A DNA stretch of 64,000 bases from Limonium bicolor (GCA_023374045.1 CM041777.1:464223827-464287826); one strand, 5' to 3'. Positions 11,193 through 23,151 are shown, numbered from the stretch's first letter. A program made the numbers and translations. The notes: a model not told the origin generated them from the letters alone.

Positions 11193-12429
11193 AGCTCTTG
11201 TAGATTCTCAAGACACTACAGGTCTCCTACGTCACGCTTGTTACTCTGAATACATACTTAGGCCAAAACTCATGGCTCTCAAGCATAGTCTTACTTCCCC
11301 GGTTTCGACCCTACTCCGGGTCTAGCATGGTGGGAAGGTTCAACTAGCTCACGGAACTCTCTCTTAGTCCTATCTCTTTACTTAGGTCCGACTACTCTCA
11401 TTCCCATACACTCCTCTCTCGGAGTTATAATAATATTATGTATATTAGTCTAGAAGCATCACTCTCGATGTTTCTAATGGCTTGGGAACATACTTAAATT
11501 CGGGTAATCTTAGGTTTAAGGGTTACCCCTACGTTCTTATACTTATACTTTCGGTTATTTTCTTATACCGGGTAAAATCCTCATATAGGAGGTCGACCAT
11601 GTCTCAAGGGAGTTAATAGTCCCTTAGGTCTCTTTTACCTTTTTATAAGTTCACATTATTGGACTAACTTCAATCCTCTCGATGGAGGTTCATTTATCTC
11701 TCCACTCATATTCATTTCGGGATTGTTTCAATAAGGTTTTCTAACCGTTATCGGGTATTTACTCAACCCGTACGTCTCTCACATTTAGGGAGTTCCTATG
11801 TTGCGTTATCGTTATACTTTAATCGATTAGCCCTTGTGTTTGTGTGTTTGCATATTACCATTTATTATGAGAATACCCGATCTACGAGGGTTTCTTAGAT
11901 CAATCACCACTCACTATGAGGTCGGTCTATGCACTATGTTAGACCACACCGGCATACAAGTATGTTAGCTCATACAACATACAACAAGGCATACATAATC
12001 ATACAAGGGATTATTTTCATGCTTTAATCTTGATTAAGCCGGCACACAAACACACAAATCAGAGTAACTCGGTTAGCATACGGGGCATGAGAAAATCATA
12101 CCTTTCACCGGGGTTTTCACTTTTACCGTGTCATCTCGCCATGCTCGGGTCACGCACGAGTCTCTGATAATGTTCCAACATTATTGTTAATACTAAGGTC
12201 ATACGGTACATAATAAATGCTACTCCCGTACTTACCCCGTTATCCCGTTATCTCGGTTATATTTTTGTTAATTTGAGTTCTCACTTCTCAATCACTTCCA
12301 ACACTTTCTAACACTTCTTAGGGCCTTTATATCTCACCAAACAAGGCCTTAACATCTTATAACATCATTAACATTCAAACCCCCATCGTTTACAACCTTT
12401 AAAATGCTCTCTGTAGGTTTCTGGGGGGT

Positions 12430-12610
12430 GGTCCGGGACTCGGTCCTCACCCTAAGTCCCGGACCAATACTCATTGTAACTCTCGGGTGGAATTCAACAC
12501 TGGTCCGGGACATTGTCCCCATCCCAAGTCCCGGACCAAACACAGACTGCACTCTCGGCCTAAATTCATGGGGTGGTCCGGGACTTTGTCCAAGGACTAG
12601 GTCCCGGACC
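12430..12610. repeat. Cluster of three GGTCCGGGAC quasi-palindromes, second copy
   Basis: Counterpart of 3167-3347. All three foldbacks are intact, with only one or two base differences between the LTRs. Confidence 0.85.
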
Positions 12611-14643
12611 CTGCTACAGATTTTACAGATTTGGCAATTTCAATTCTGTTACAACTCCATTCTTCCACCATTTGATTACCCAATCTTTCCCACTTATAAT
12701 CCACATGTTTTAGCATCTAATTACTCACCTAAACCACCTTAAACCAAGCACCAAGTACACTCACCATTCTAGTTAATTTCACTTAGATTCTTTTACACTT
12801 ACAAACTAGTTTTTCTCTTGTTTTCTATCAGATTGTAACAGATTTGGTTTCTTCATTAAACCATTCAAACCTCACTTACTGATGCCATTCCAAGCACTCA
12901 CATGGCATTATTTTTACTCCTAACCCACTCTCCTTCAAGGTTTGGTTTTTCCAAACCATTAACCACTCACTTAAACCTCCTTGTTTCTTCCTTTAAATGA
13001 AACACTCAAGATCATAATCTCCAAGGAAATTTGACAGCACTTGCCTACCTCTTTAGCATATTCACCACACTTAAATCAACCCATATACACAATCTTCACT
13101 CCTGTTTCATCAAGCATCAACAACCACAATACACCAAATTCCCTCTTGTTCACACATATACACTAGCTTAGCTTTTAGGTTTATTTGCACACTTAAACCA
13201 CATTAAAACAATCTCATTCAACTAACATCATTGTAGTATCACAACTACACCCATTCAAGAGCATTAATTCCACTCTAAAATCTGTTTTTCAAGTCAAATA
13301 AAATCCACACAAGGTGAGCTTTACCTTATTTTGTTTTCGGTCTTTCCTTCTCTTCTTCCTCTTTCTTTTGCTCCCTCTTTCTCTTCTTGTTTTCACATCA
13401 CACAAGGGGGTCTAGATTGCCATCTACAATCATATCCCCATACACACATTTCAAGCTTATTCATTTAATTTTTCCCACACAAAAACTAGTACTTCAAGAA
13501 CTAGTTTTTAGGCTCTAGCTTAGATATTACCTTAGAATATTCAAAAGGAGAGCTTGGCAATCAAATGGAGCATTTCCAAACTCCACAAGGTCAAGGTGCT
13601 CACGGCTGAAACGGGAGAAGATTTTCAACGTGAGGAAAATTTCCCCAAATTGCAAAAACGAACTTGAAATGGCCAAAGCTCTTACTAATTATTACCTCAA
13701 GGCATTAAGGAGGTGGAGGAGAGTTAAAATCAGCTCTTGAAGCTCCAAAAGCTCCAACACCCATGGAAGTGAAGATGGAGGAATCAAGATTTTGAGGGAT
13801 GGAAAACGTAGCCCTCGCCGATACGAATCTAACGGTGGCAATTTTGTGCGATTCGATGAAGAAATGAGCAAGTGAGAGGATGATGAAGGTGAGGCTTGTG
13901 AGCTGTTTGAAATCGCAAGTTACAGAGGAGGAAGAAGAGGTTTTCAGAGAGCTGGGCAAAAGAACGTGGAATGAAGAAGGAAGGGAGGTGAGAGGTAAGT
14001 AATTTAAGTTACCTTTTTACTTTATACTATTTATTTTTATTTATTTACTTATTTGTCCTCTCATTACTTAATTGCTAGCAAGCTATTAATGAGTGTATAT
14101 ATATTAATTAAAAACGGCCCACATTAAATAATAGCCCGGGTCGTTTTTCGTCTTTTCGAATTAAACGCGTCTCGTCTCCCGGTTTCGTCACTATTCACTT
14201 ACCGGGTCCGTTTTCCGGAATTTTCTCGTTTAATTAATTTTAATGGTTATTAAGCTTCCATTAATACTTTATTATAGTTATTTAATCAACTATAATTTTT
14301 ACGGGTCCGCTTGACCACTTAAAGTTGCGTTTTCGGGTTTCCTCGGAAAACGTGCTTAAAAACTCCGTTAGCGTTTTATTCCACTATTTGGATCCGTTTT
14401 CTTCGGGGATCATTCCCGTACACTAATTAGGCCTAACTAAGCCTTAGGGATCCATCTCGGACCCTTACGAGATCACATATCTCTTATTTTCATTTAATGC
14501 GCATTTTAGCGTTTTTCGCGTTTAACGCATTTTCTCTTTTATTTTGGTTTTTTTCTTTTTACCAATACTCTCTAGGCACATTTAGGCCCTTAATAATTTT
14601 ATTAGAGTAATTAAATTACCATTATTAGGTCCGGGGTATTAAA

Positions 14644-14648
14644 GGACT
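14644..14648. repeat. Target-site duplication of element B, right copy
   Basis: GGACT, following the LTR end GGGGTATTAAA. It matches GAACT at 1150-1154 with one mismatch. Confidence 0.6.
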
Positions 14649-15090
14649 AAAGGTTACAATGGTGAATTCAAGACACCAAAATCATGGTATGTGAAGTGTT
14701 AAGACTTTTGCAAATTTTGTAGTAAATGGGGTATTATGTCTTGTGATGACTTTGGTGTGAACTAGAGAACATAACCTTGGGATATCTTGAGAATTCTAAG
14801 TAAAGGAAGTGTGGATGAATAATGATGCTTGAATATTAGTCAAAATGGTTGAGAATAAACACTTTGGTTGCTTGTGGTGTTAGGCAAAGTTTACATGTTG
14901 GAAATGTAAGAAGTTAAGTTCAAGTGTTAAGAAATTTGTAAGAATTTGAGTGTAATGATCAAGGGGTTGAGTATGAGTTTGGTGGGTGATTTAAGAGGGT
15001 ATTAATGTGCCGAAATGATGTTGGAACATACTAGGACACTTGTGGAAAAGATTGGAGTAAAATAAGCACTTTGGGAAATGGTACTGCAGT

Positions 15091-15203
15091 CGACCGACCC
15101 AGGGGACCGACCCTGTCTGGGTCGGTCAAGCTGAAATTGTTAACTCGGATGCTCTCTGCATCCGACCGACCCAGGGGACCGACCCAGGGTGGGTCAGTCG
15201 GCC
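15091..15203. repeat. CGACCGACCC quasi-palindrome cluster in A's LTR
   Basis: CGACCGACCCAGGGGACCGA at 15091-15110, followed by GTCTGGGTCGGTC, then a second CCGACCGACCCAGG block from about 15163 and GGGTGGGTCAGTCGG. It occupies the position where B, D and E have GGTCCGGG foldbacks, but with different words. Confidence 0.7.
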
Positions 15204-16066
15204 TTTATAAAAAAGAAAAGAAAATGTGGGGCTTAAGTAGCAAACCATTGGGAGATTAATGATGGTGATAAAGATATACATATAAGAACCATAAGTTTAA
15301 TGTTAATGGCAACATTAGAAACTGTTAAATCACAAGTGTTAATTAATGAGAAACCTTGAGATAAGGTGAGTAATAAGTGAGAGGTTAACGAAATGTAAGA
15401 AACAACAAGAGAACGTCGTAGGTTATTGCAAGTAGTCAAAGTTATACAGAAAATTGATCGTTCCGACTAAATGAATTATAGGAACGAGAACTAGTCGAAA
15501 TGGCAGCCGAGACTAAGAGGTCTTCTCGTTAGGCTAGCCATCCTCGAGGTGACAGGTATGGTTTTCTTGCAACCTGTGTTCTACTGGGTTACACCGGCTT
15601 GTGTGCCAACCTGTTTTTTTTGTGTGTTTGCCACCTTGCAAGATATAGCATGAAATGAGTTTACAGTAATTCATTTATGTGGCGTATTTAGTTCCGATAC
15701 CGTTTAACCTCGAATATGTGTTAAACCGTAGCTAACCGTCTCTAGGATCACATAAGAGATCGGTATTCGGATTTAACGACCCAACCTACGGGAACGTTCT
15801 AACTACGGCTATCTGTGTGTTAGGTGTGTACTGTTGTTGTGTGTAAGTGTGTTCATCCTCTTCTTGTGTATGTCGTTGTGTAACGACTGTTGTTTGTTCA
15901 TGTATGTCGAATGGTACCTTACCTACCCTGTGTGTCTAACTGAACTTGACTAACCATAATGTAACTTGTGGCAATAAGCCCCTTGGAGGGAGCTTCTAGC
16001 CAATGTGTTATTTGGGGTGAGGAATCTGGATGTCCGGTCACGCGCGTATGTACGGGAGTCATATGT

Positions 16067-16349
16067 CACAATAGAATTTACTGACACGACAATAAGTGTC
16101 ACTAAAGTGTCAGTTTGACACTTAATCAATGTGTCATGAAAGGGTATATACTGACATAAAGTTAAGTGTCAGTATAGATAAAACCCTTTCACCGACGTTT
16201 CCGTTTTGTGTCAGTAAAACCCTTTAGTAACTGCGGTGCTACTGACACTTTTTTTGTGTGTCGGTAAATCCCAATTGGTCCTATACTGACACTTTAAAGG
16301 TTTTAGTGACACTTTTTTGGTGTCACTAAATGGCGTTTTTTTTGTAGTG
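16067..16349. mobile_element. CACTA-like non-autonomous DNA element
   Basis: The right end reads, inverted, CACTACAAAAAAAACGCC, the usual terminal signature of plant CACTA (En/Spm) elements. The left end is a weaker CACAATAGAATTTACTGACAC. The interior of this 283-bp element is filled with inverted and direct copies of ACTGACACTTT and AGTGTCACTAAA, typical of subterminal repeats. Flanking triplets TGT and AGT do not match, so the 3-bp target duplication is not confirmed and the left boundary may be off. It encodes nothing and would depend on a transposase elsewhere. Confidence 0.6.
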
Positions 16350-16474
16350 AGTTGATATCTATATTTGATTCAACTCTCTCCTTTGTTCGATTGTTTTCCT
16401 TCTTGGAATTCAATCTCCTTGGAGCCAATAGCTGGCTCTCCTACCTTGACTATTATTCTGGGTTAGGGGGATTT

Positions 16475-16637
16475 GTGTATGGTGTGATCGGGACTATATT
16501 AAGACCGACACATCTAAATAAAGTTATTGTGTATGGTGTGATCGGGTCCATATTATGACCGACACATCTAAGTAAAGTAACTGTGTACGATGTGCTCGAA
16601 GCTATATTATATCCGACACATCTTAAGTAAAGAATAC
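16475..16637. repeat. 54-bp tandem repeat, three copies
   Basis: Units start at 16475, 16529 and 16583, each GTGTAYGRTGTGNTCG followed by a TATATT step, CCGACACATCT and AAGTAAAG. The third copy is the most diverged. Confidence 0.85.
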
Positions 16638-17528
16638 ATTCTCCAAGAAGAACAGTAAGTTATTATGTAACGAGCTCAACATGGGAATGGAAATATTCTT
16701 TAGGCTCTAATAAGATGGCTAACTCCTGTTTCGGACCGAGTCCTCACGTGACTCCTCCCGAGTTATGTTGTGTGTATGTTAATGTGTGATGTGTGTTGTT
16801 ATGTCGAGTACATTGATCACTGATATCCACCCCACGTTATTATGAAGGAATTATATGTAACCCGATTAAATGGTAAGTGTCGTCTAATAAGAATTAGCTC
16901 CATTAAGGTAGACACCCTCAAGGGTTAAGGAACACAATAATGTGATCTTACAATTTTTAATGTGTTAACTTAATTGTTTGTATCCTATTGATCGGATATG
17001 TGTTAATTATAAGCATGATATGTGTTTATAGTTTTCCATGCATGATTTAAATATAATCAACCGTATGCTTAGACGACAATTAGTTGTGCGTGACCCGGTA
17101 GTATGCGGGCTGCACGATTACCATACCAGTAAAGCTGCTGAGCCCCTTTGGGGCCACCCTTTTCATTTCAGGTACAATGGAGCTGGCAGCCATTCGAGAG
17201 TAGGATGGGGTGGCTATTGATGCATGGGTAGTTATTTAATTTGCTTATGTATTTGTAAGTATAGTAAGACCGAAACTGTTATCGGTAATATGATGTATTA
17301 GACTCGGTACAGTATGTAATGTAATGTCTTGACACGGTTTAGTAATGTATGTGTAAGTGCTCGAGAATCTGGTCCATCAGACCGATACAATGTGTAAGAA
17401 TTAGCCTTGTTAGCCACGCGGGTGGCTAACGGCGTGTAACACCAATGAGTTAAGTTAAGTGTAGAGTTGTACTTCCCGCTGTGTATTGTTGTTTAGTACG
17501 ATGTTTGTAGTTAGGGTGTTACAAAAAT

Positions 17529-17556
17529 TAGTATTAGAGCGAAGTATCGTTCTGAT
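17529..17556 (+). other. Element A primer-binding site, decayed, with hairpin
   Basis: TAGTATTAGAGC differs from the intact TGGTATCAGAGC by one G-to-A and one C-to-T change. The overlapping foldback is ATTAGAGCGA-AGTA-TCGTTCTGAT, with mismatches at the mutated bases. The LTR end TGTTACA lies five bases upstream. Confidence 0.75.
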
Positions 17557-18472
17557 GACTGGAAATAGAGCTTAGGAAGTGCCGAGTTAGGATTAGAGAC
17601 TTTGGGTTAAGGGTTGAGTGATAACGTGAGAAATACGCTAGTTAGGAATTACCTGTGTGTACTGGATACCCACGATATCCTTCCCGCCTTCCACAACCCC
17701 CGTTTTATAACTCGGGAAAGAACACCAGAGAGATGAGGTCCTCTCTTACTCGGGAAAACCGATCTGGCCGTTATTAAGTATCTCTGTAAGTACGAAGAAC
17801 CTTTCATACTGTAGATTTCGAAAACTGGGAATCTCGGAGACGGTTTTCGTGTGAACGATGTTAACCGCACTTAATAGCGGAGAATTAAAGAATCCTACCT
17901 ATAGGAAAATGAAATTTCCGGCAACCTGGGTCGACATGCCTAGCAGTCGAGGGAACCCAGCCAGCCAGAAGGAAAGTACTAACTGTACAAAGAAGCGGGA
18001 AGAAGTGAAGTAACAAAGCCCGAGACGCATGTCTACGGATCGCAGTAGTTAGATAATACCCCCAACGGTAATACCGACTGACTAAGGAACTAGTCAGGAG
18101 TGGGTAACTCCAATCCTACAGCGTACACGAGGTTCTAATACCTGATTGACAAAGCCTAGACGGCTGTGGAATTATTCACATAACATATTCCAACAGGACT
18201 ACCATATAGTGAAAGGTTTTGTCTCGGTAACCACGACAAATGTGTGGGAACGAGCAATAAAGAACGACACAGAAATAAGTGGATAAGGGCCTCCGAGAGG
18301 GGAGAAGCATCCTGATTAATGACCATGAAGTCAAGATCAATGAGAAGTTGTGCAGAAGATTGATTATCAAATTAGAGCATCAAAGTAAGAGCCAACAAGG
18401 CCACTGAATACGGTGTGGGTAAAAATAATACCGCAACCCGTATGTGTTGAACCGATAGCCAGTCAGCATGGT

Positions 18473-18492
18473 ACACTTGCCATGGAAAGTGC
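18473..18492 (+). other. CACTTGCC-type hairpin, decayed (A)
   Basis: ACACTTGCC-AT-GGAAAGTGC, the counterpart of the perfect nine-base-pair stems in B and E, with stem mismatches. Confidence 0.5.
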
Positions 18493-20894
18493 TGCTATAA
18501 CGAGGCTATTCGGGAAACTTTTAATGACTATGAAGTACTTAGTAGGATGAAGTACTTGTAGAACCACGAATCCAAGGATTTAAATAGTGAAACTTGGAAG
18601 GGTTTTAGCAGCATAACCAATGTATTCGGGAATATGCCAGTCAGCGAGAAGCTAGACTCGGTTAATGCAAGAAGACATTTTAATACCATGAGAACTTTTC
18701 TTTCAAACTCGAATTTATTTCAAACTCTCTTTCAAAACCAAACTCTCTTTCAAACTTATATTTATTTAAACCCAAAATTCTCTCAAACTTCAGATCGTCC
18801 TTTAAACCAAACCAGAGGACCTACACCGGCCTCAGCGCCACACAGTAGGTAAGTTACACCCAGTTCACTTTCGAACAACCTTAGAAAAATCCTACAACCT
18901 GAGGGTATCAACCCGAGGGGATGGATTGAGTTCGTACTAAATACAAACAGTGGATAGACTTCCCTGATTAAGTTCAGAAAGCACTGAATGCATGTTATCA
19001 TAGGACGGTATAAGAGGAGTTGACAACAGAATACTTCACATAGGCGTGTGACGGACCCTACGAGTGTACGAAAATGAAATGTGGGACGACCGCACTCCGA
19101 TAGGAGCTTGCGGGCCTGACAGACCTACTTATAGGTTAGTCGGGTAAGTAGCAATGTATCAGCAGGGTACCCTACATATGTATACGAGTAGAGTCAGGAA
19201 CACGGGAAGTAGTCGACTCCATACTACGGTCAGCAGTAAATTCAGACAAGAGCAACGGATTACCGTGAATGGTTGAAGTAAAAGAACTCAGTTAAGTTAA
19301 CGAGACTAAAGGAATTAGTGAACTCGTTTCAAGAGAATATTTAAGAGTCAGGAAAGGCGAAGTGCACTGACTAGTAAGTAAAGACATCGCATATGTCTCA
19401 AGAATCACGAGGGATAAACATGATAGCTGGAACGAATACCCAGCCTATACATGGTAAGGAAAATGCCTAATATGGACACGTTAATGTGCAACGAACAGAA
19501 TGAATTCCATGAATGATTACCTAGGCTACCAGGGAATATCGATCTTCACTGAAGAGGATATTAAACCCAGCCAAGAACGCAAAACGGCGCAGTTAACTAA
19601 ACATACCCATAAGTAAAAGCCAGATGTAATGGCATAACTTAGCAACACTTAGGAGAAATCCTTGAAAGGTGTTTGGGTCAACAATTGTTGAACAAAATAT
19701 CGTGATAGAAACACAAGAGTTGAAACAAATACTCGGTTTAAACACCGAAGGGAACCCACTTAACAGTAGAACCCTAAGTTGCCAAAGAGGCAACCTGACA
19801 TTCCTAAGGGGCCTCCCATGAAGGAAGCGTGATGCAACAACCTTGTCATGGAGTCCAATACAACCTCCAAAGCATGTGATGGCGTACGGAGAAGTAAAAT
19901 TTGTGTGAACAGCCTATAATGAGCAAGCTCGAGGCAATTAGGCATATAAGCCACAGACTAAATGTGTTACGTAAATTTAATTGATTATGAAAGTTTATGT
20001 TATACAAGTGAATAGAGCGGAGAACGAACCACTGCTTTAAGAGTGAGGATACCTCTCGATATTGTGAGACCGCGAGAGTGGTAATTATGTGAACAAACTG
20101 CAAGAAATATAAGATTGACCATGTTGTTATTGCCAAAGAATGATTTGAATAAGAATAATGTGTATAATGCGAAGTACGGAGTGAACAATGCTCAAGGAGC
20201 GTAAAGACTTGAAGGATAGCGTATTCAGTTATCAGCCAAGTAAATGGCAAAACATAGCCTAATGGCGGAAATACTTGAGCGGAAACTAACTTGACAATGG
20301 ATGCCGTGTAAGTTAATATTGTATAAGGAATAAGAACACGGTGCGCAGCAAGCGACCATTACATGTAAATGATACGGAGAGTAAGTAGAGTTATGAGTTG
20401 AACTCAATGGAGATGAAAGGTAAGTGATAGTAAATAGACTGGGCAGTAACCCAGTAGCTGGTACTATATGGTAAAGATGTGTATTCCTAGTAAATTAACA
20501 ATGATAAATGAAGTAATAAGCCTCAGGACAAGAATGCCCGATTGCTAAGTAAAACCTGTACTGGATACGGAGGTTGTGCAAACGCACTAATAAGTATGAC
20601 GCAAGTCGGTTAAGCATAGACCTAGAAACAAAACCGTTGAAAATACCAACCGTCACAATAGTTGAACCTCACCACAATAAGGGCGGAAAGAGACTTATAA
20701 CGCTATAAGGACCGATGCATAGGAAATGCAAGGTCGTACAATGAAAGAATATGCGGCTACAGAACCAATGAGGTGGCATGAGTAGGAATAAGTGACTACA
20801 GTAGCACTGAATACCAAATATAGGTATAGTATATACCTCAAGTGTTGAAAACAATAGAGGGAGCACTACATATTAGGTAGTAGCTCGGCCTCAA

Positions 20895-20909
20895 CCGACA
20901 GTAAGTCGG
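20895..20909 (+). other. Conserved CCGAC/GTCGG hairpin (A)
   Basis: CCGAC-AGTAA-GTCGG, the same stem as in B, D and E, preceded by CCTCAA as in D. Confidence 0.55.
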
Positions 20910-21395
20910 AAAAACCAAGTGAATAATCGCGAGGATATACGGTTATATATATAGTAAATTATCAGAGAACTGGACACAAATTATAACTCACCGAATTCGC
21001 GCATGGTAAGAGATACCACACGTCGGTTGAGAAACCATTATTCCCAAGATAAATTGATAAATGGGAGATGTACAATACATTAAAGAATAACAAAAAGGGC
21101 AAACTAAGCTCTAAAGTTATCATGGTCTCGCAGCAGAAGCTAGTGGGCCCATGATTCAGATATTGAATATGCATAGTGAATACGAGTAAATGGCTAGTTA
21201 TCGACGCCTAGAAGCCTGACAGGCCAGAACCGAAACCGGTTATGAGTTAAACAAACTCCAATGAGAATTCTTAGTGCAGGGACTAAACCGCCAATATGGT
21301 TAAGATCCTCTAACCAGAACGCATTGTATAACAGACCACGTGGAAGTTAAAATACTTCACGACGGATGAACATTTTAAACCAATGTTTAGTGATT

Positions 21396-21430
21396 GATTA
21401 CGTGGGAATAATCCCTTTTAAGGGGGGTAG
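21396..21430 (+). other. Central polypurine-like tract plus decayed hairpin (A)
   Basis: GATTACGTGGGAATAATC, then CCTTTTAAGGGGGGTAG. The tract is intact. The hairpin keeps only its outer pairs compared with E's GATTACG/CGTAATC. Confidence 0.55.
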
Positions 21431-22067
21431 AGCGCAAAATCACTTAGCGTATGTTTACGTACAAGTGTACGTGAACTATGGTGTGCATAGCACAAAATAA
21501 TTTGTTTTGATGATTGGTGCATAAGTTACATGAACATACGTAAATCATTCATGGTTAAGTTGTGGTCATTGTGCACAGAAGATGCGAATACCATTGTTAT
21601 ACGTGTACCTACCTTGTTAACATTGGTGAGAGTACAAGTGTAAGGGAGTAGAAAAACTCCCGGGGAGCTAAAACCCCGATATTACATATTTATTTGAAAC
21701 CAAATATAGTATGTGTATCGTGATTTTGATAAAAAAAATATATATATTGATAAGTGCAAAACATATAGACTTTTAGGGTTTAAATACCTTATGAATTGCA
21801 ATATCTGAAACACATGTTTCCCACTTATTATGCATTTTTTCCTAAGATTTATGTTTTGATTTGAACTAATGCATTTTATATGTTCAATGTAGGAAAAAGC
21901 CATGTAATTAAGTAGATTTACTCATGAGGATTCCAACGCAACAAACGGGGATTAAATCGGAGCTGAAACGAAGATTTTAGAGGCAAAATAATTGTCGTCC
22001 GAACCACCGTCCGGACATACTGGTTCGGACACGTCAAAATTGACAGCGTACAGGGCTTAATCGACAT

Positions 22068-22105
22068 GGTGTGAAAAGATAAATTATATTTTATCTTTTC
22101 ACACC
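22068..22105. repeat. Perfect inverted repeat in the C 5' LTR
   Basis: GGTGTGAAAAGATAAA, loop TTATAT, TTTATCTTTTCACACC: 16 paired bases. The 3' LTR keeps only fragments (GTGTGAAA and CACACCGA). Confidence 0.85.
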
Positions 22106-22138
22106 GACACCCACCCCTCTCTTTTTACCCCATTTTCA

Positions 22139-22149
22139 CTATAAATATA
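22139..22149 (+). promoter_or_regulatory. Probable TATA box of element C
   Basis: CTATAAATATA in the U3 part of the 5' LTR, followed by ACCTATAACCCTCC. This is the expected position for transcription of the element. It is absent from the equivalent part of the 3' LTR. Confidence 0.6.
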
Positions 22150-23151
22150 CCTATAACCCTCCATTAATACATATCTCATTTCACCCCCAAACTTATGCCA
22201 TTTTTCCTCCACAAAATTACCATTACCTCTCCAAAAATCATACATCTCACCTACATAATGTCCACAAAAAATCCACACATCACCTCATCCCATAGAACAT
22301 TCCATTTCCATACCATTATTCTCTCCAACCTCTATCCAAAATATTAGCAGTCAAGATAGTGGAGCTGAATTAATTATCTTTTCCAGATGATTTCTTTTAC
22401 TTCTTATTATGTCTTCTTTTTAATTATGTTGGACTAAGTGGATTTACTCCGGGTGAAGGTGTAATTATAGTTTGTTTAATTATGTAATCTATATTTTTAC
22501 CGGTTCAATTAAATACAGTTTGTTACGATTAAAGCTTATCTCTCGCCTTTTTAATAAATTTCATGAATTTTTTAAAATGCTTTACAAAGTCTATTTTGAT
22601 CAGATCAGTGATAAATAGACAGGTTAATTAATCGATAAATCTGTGGAAAACTTATTTTGATAAAATAAGATAGTAATTTCAGATGCAAAATATTTTCCTC
22701 GCACTTAATCCGTTTACATGTGTTTTGCTCAAATCTAGATTAGATCGAGCATTTTCTGGTAAACGAGTCTTTCGAGTCTATGATTTAGTCTTTAAAATAA
22801 TAACAGGAATTTTGCCAAACTATTACAATTAACAGGTAGAGATAGCATAATTAATCAGATTATATAAACCTGAACCAGGAGTCCCATTTAATTTATCTTC
22901 CACTCAGTTAATTTAATCTGCTGTTTTACTTTACAAAAACAAGTCAATTAATTCCCCCCTTTTTGTGACAAAGCTTAGGTACTATATTATTTCGCTATAA
23001 GTCCCACGGTTTGACCCCGGCCGCTTCTGTCTTACTATACTACTGCGACCGGGTTTTGTTTGCAGCCCGACGGATATTTGAGTTATTAATTTCTTTCTCA
23101 ATTGTTTAAAATACACCAGTTCCAACCACTCTCATTTTCCTGTCTGCAAAA

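Larger units (their letters stand above)
1155..14643 (-). mobile_element. Element B: complete giant-LTR, LARD-like retrotransposon
   Basis: A complete non-autonomous LTR retrotransposon read on the - strand. LTRs are 10417-14643 (5' in element sense) and 1155-5371 (3'), about 4.22 kb each. The internal domain of about 5.0 kb has no frame resembling gag, protease, reverse transcriptase, RNase H or integrase. The primer site beside the 5' LTR reads TGGTATCAGAGC on the - strand, matching the 3' end of initiator tRNA-Met. The polypurine tract CCTTAAGGGGGTAGAT precedes the 3' LTR. In element sense the LTR begins TTTAATACCC and ends GTGTTACA, so the 5' end is not the canonical TG. Flanks GAACT/GGACT are a probable 5-bp target duplication. 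LTR length, missing genes and conserved internal domain fit the LARD class. It would need proteins from an autonomous relative. Confidence 0.85.
10417..14643 (-). repeat. Element B 5' LTR
   Basis: Direct repeat of 1155-5371, 4227 bp. In element sense it starts TTTAATACCCC at 14643 and ends TGTTACA at 10417. Transcription of the element should start inside it. The pyrimidine-rich sequence after a TTAAAT-like box near 14010 (element sense, - strand) is a possible but unproven start region. It carries the same minisatellite (11066-11192) and hairpin cluster (12430-12610) as its partner. Confidence 0.88.
14649..17523 (+). repeat. Element A left LTR, part after the element B insertion
   Basis: Non-coding LTR sequence in + orientation, ending GGGTGTTACA at 17523. 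Landmarks in the order seen in other family LTRs: a quasi-palindrome cluster (15091-15203), then a step near 15550 where GGTATGGTTTTCTTGC parallels D's GGTATGATTTTCTCATGC, then TGTGTGCC followed by a GCATGA word. A GCTGAGCC step is followed by CAGGTACA near 17140-17175, and GCATGGGTAGTTATTTAATT is seen near 17222, also in D's LTR near 30280. Two additions are local: a CACTA-like element and a three-copy 54-bp repeat. Confidence 0.7.
1..21747 (+). mobile_element. Element A: oldest giant-LTR, LARD-like retrotransposon, partial and interrupted
   Basis: A non-autonomous LTR retrotransposon in + orientation that hosts the other insertions. Its left LTR begins before the window and is seen as 1-1154 and 14649-17523. 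It ends GGGTGTTACA, followed after four A's by a degenerate initiator tRNA-Met primer site. The internal domain (17524-21747) matches, in diverged form, the internal domains of elements B, D and E. It is cut by Athila-like element C at 21747, so the rest lies beyond the window. No gag or pol is recognisable. The visible LTR without insertions is about 3.7 kb, in line with the 4.1-4.5 kb LTRs of its relatives. Diverged relatives and transition-type damage in the primer site suggest it is the oldest layer. Assigning 1-1154 to this LTR is inferred from layout and the matching insertion site of B. Confidence 0.7.
17524..21747 (+). other. Element A internal domain, non-coding, cut by element C
   Basis: Diverged relative of the B, D and E internal domains in + orientation. 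It opens with TTAGGATTAGAGACTTTG and GGGTTAAGGGTTGAGTG, matching the region beside the primer site in B and E. It continues through the conserved hairpins to a central polypurine-like tract at 21420-21430. Only one short frame exists in element sense. Antisense (-) frames reach about 134 codons (19846-20250) but resemble no known family. Element C interrupts it before the 145-bp conserved block and the 3' LTR, which must lie beyond the window. Confidence 0.7.
21748..23148 (+). repeat. Element C 5' LTR
   Basis: 1401 bp, TG...CA (ends CTGTCTGCA). It contains a quasi-palindrome pair CCGTCCGGACATACTGG and TTCGGACACG near 22008, a perfect 16-bp-arm hairpin (22068-22105) and a TATA box (22139-22149) followed by a pyrimidine-rich leader. 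It matches the 3' LTR well outside a divergent core of about 150 bp. Confidence 0.9.

Noticed and set aside
1155..14643. Helitron or other DNA transposon
   Set aside because: Direct terminal repeats of 4.2 kb, PBS, PPT and a 5-bp flank duplication identify an LTR retrotransposon.
19846..20250. 134-codon antisense frame in A's internal domain
   Set aside because: No recognisable domain, and no intact counterpart at the same place in B, D or E.
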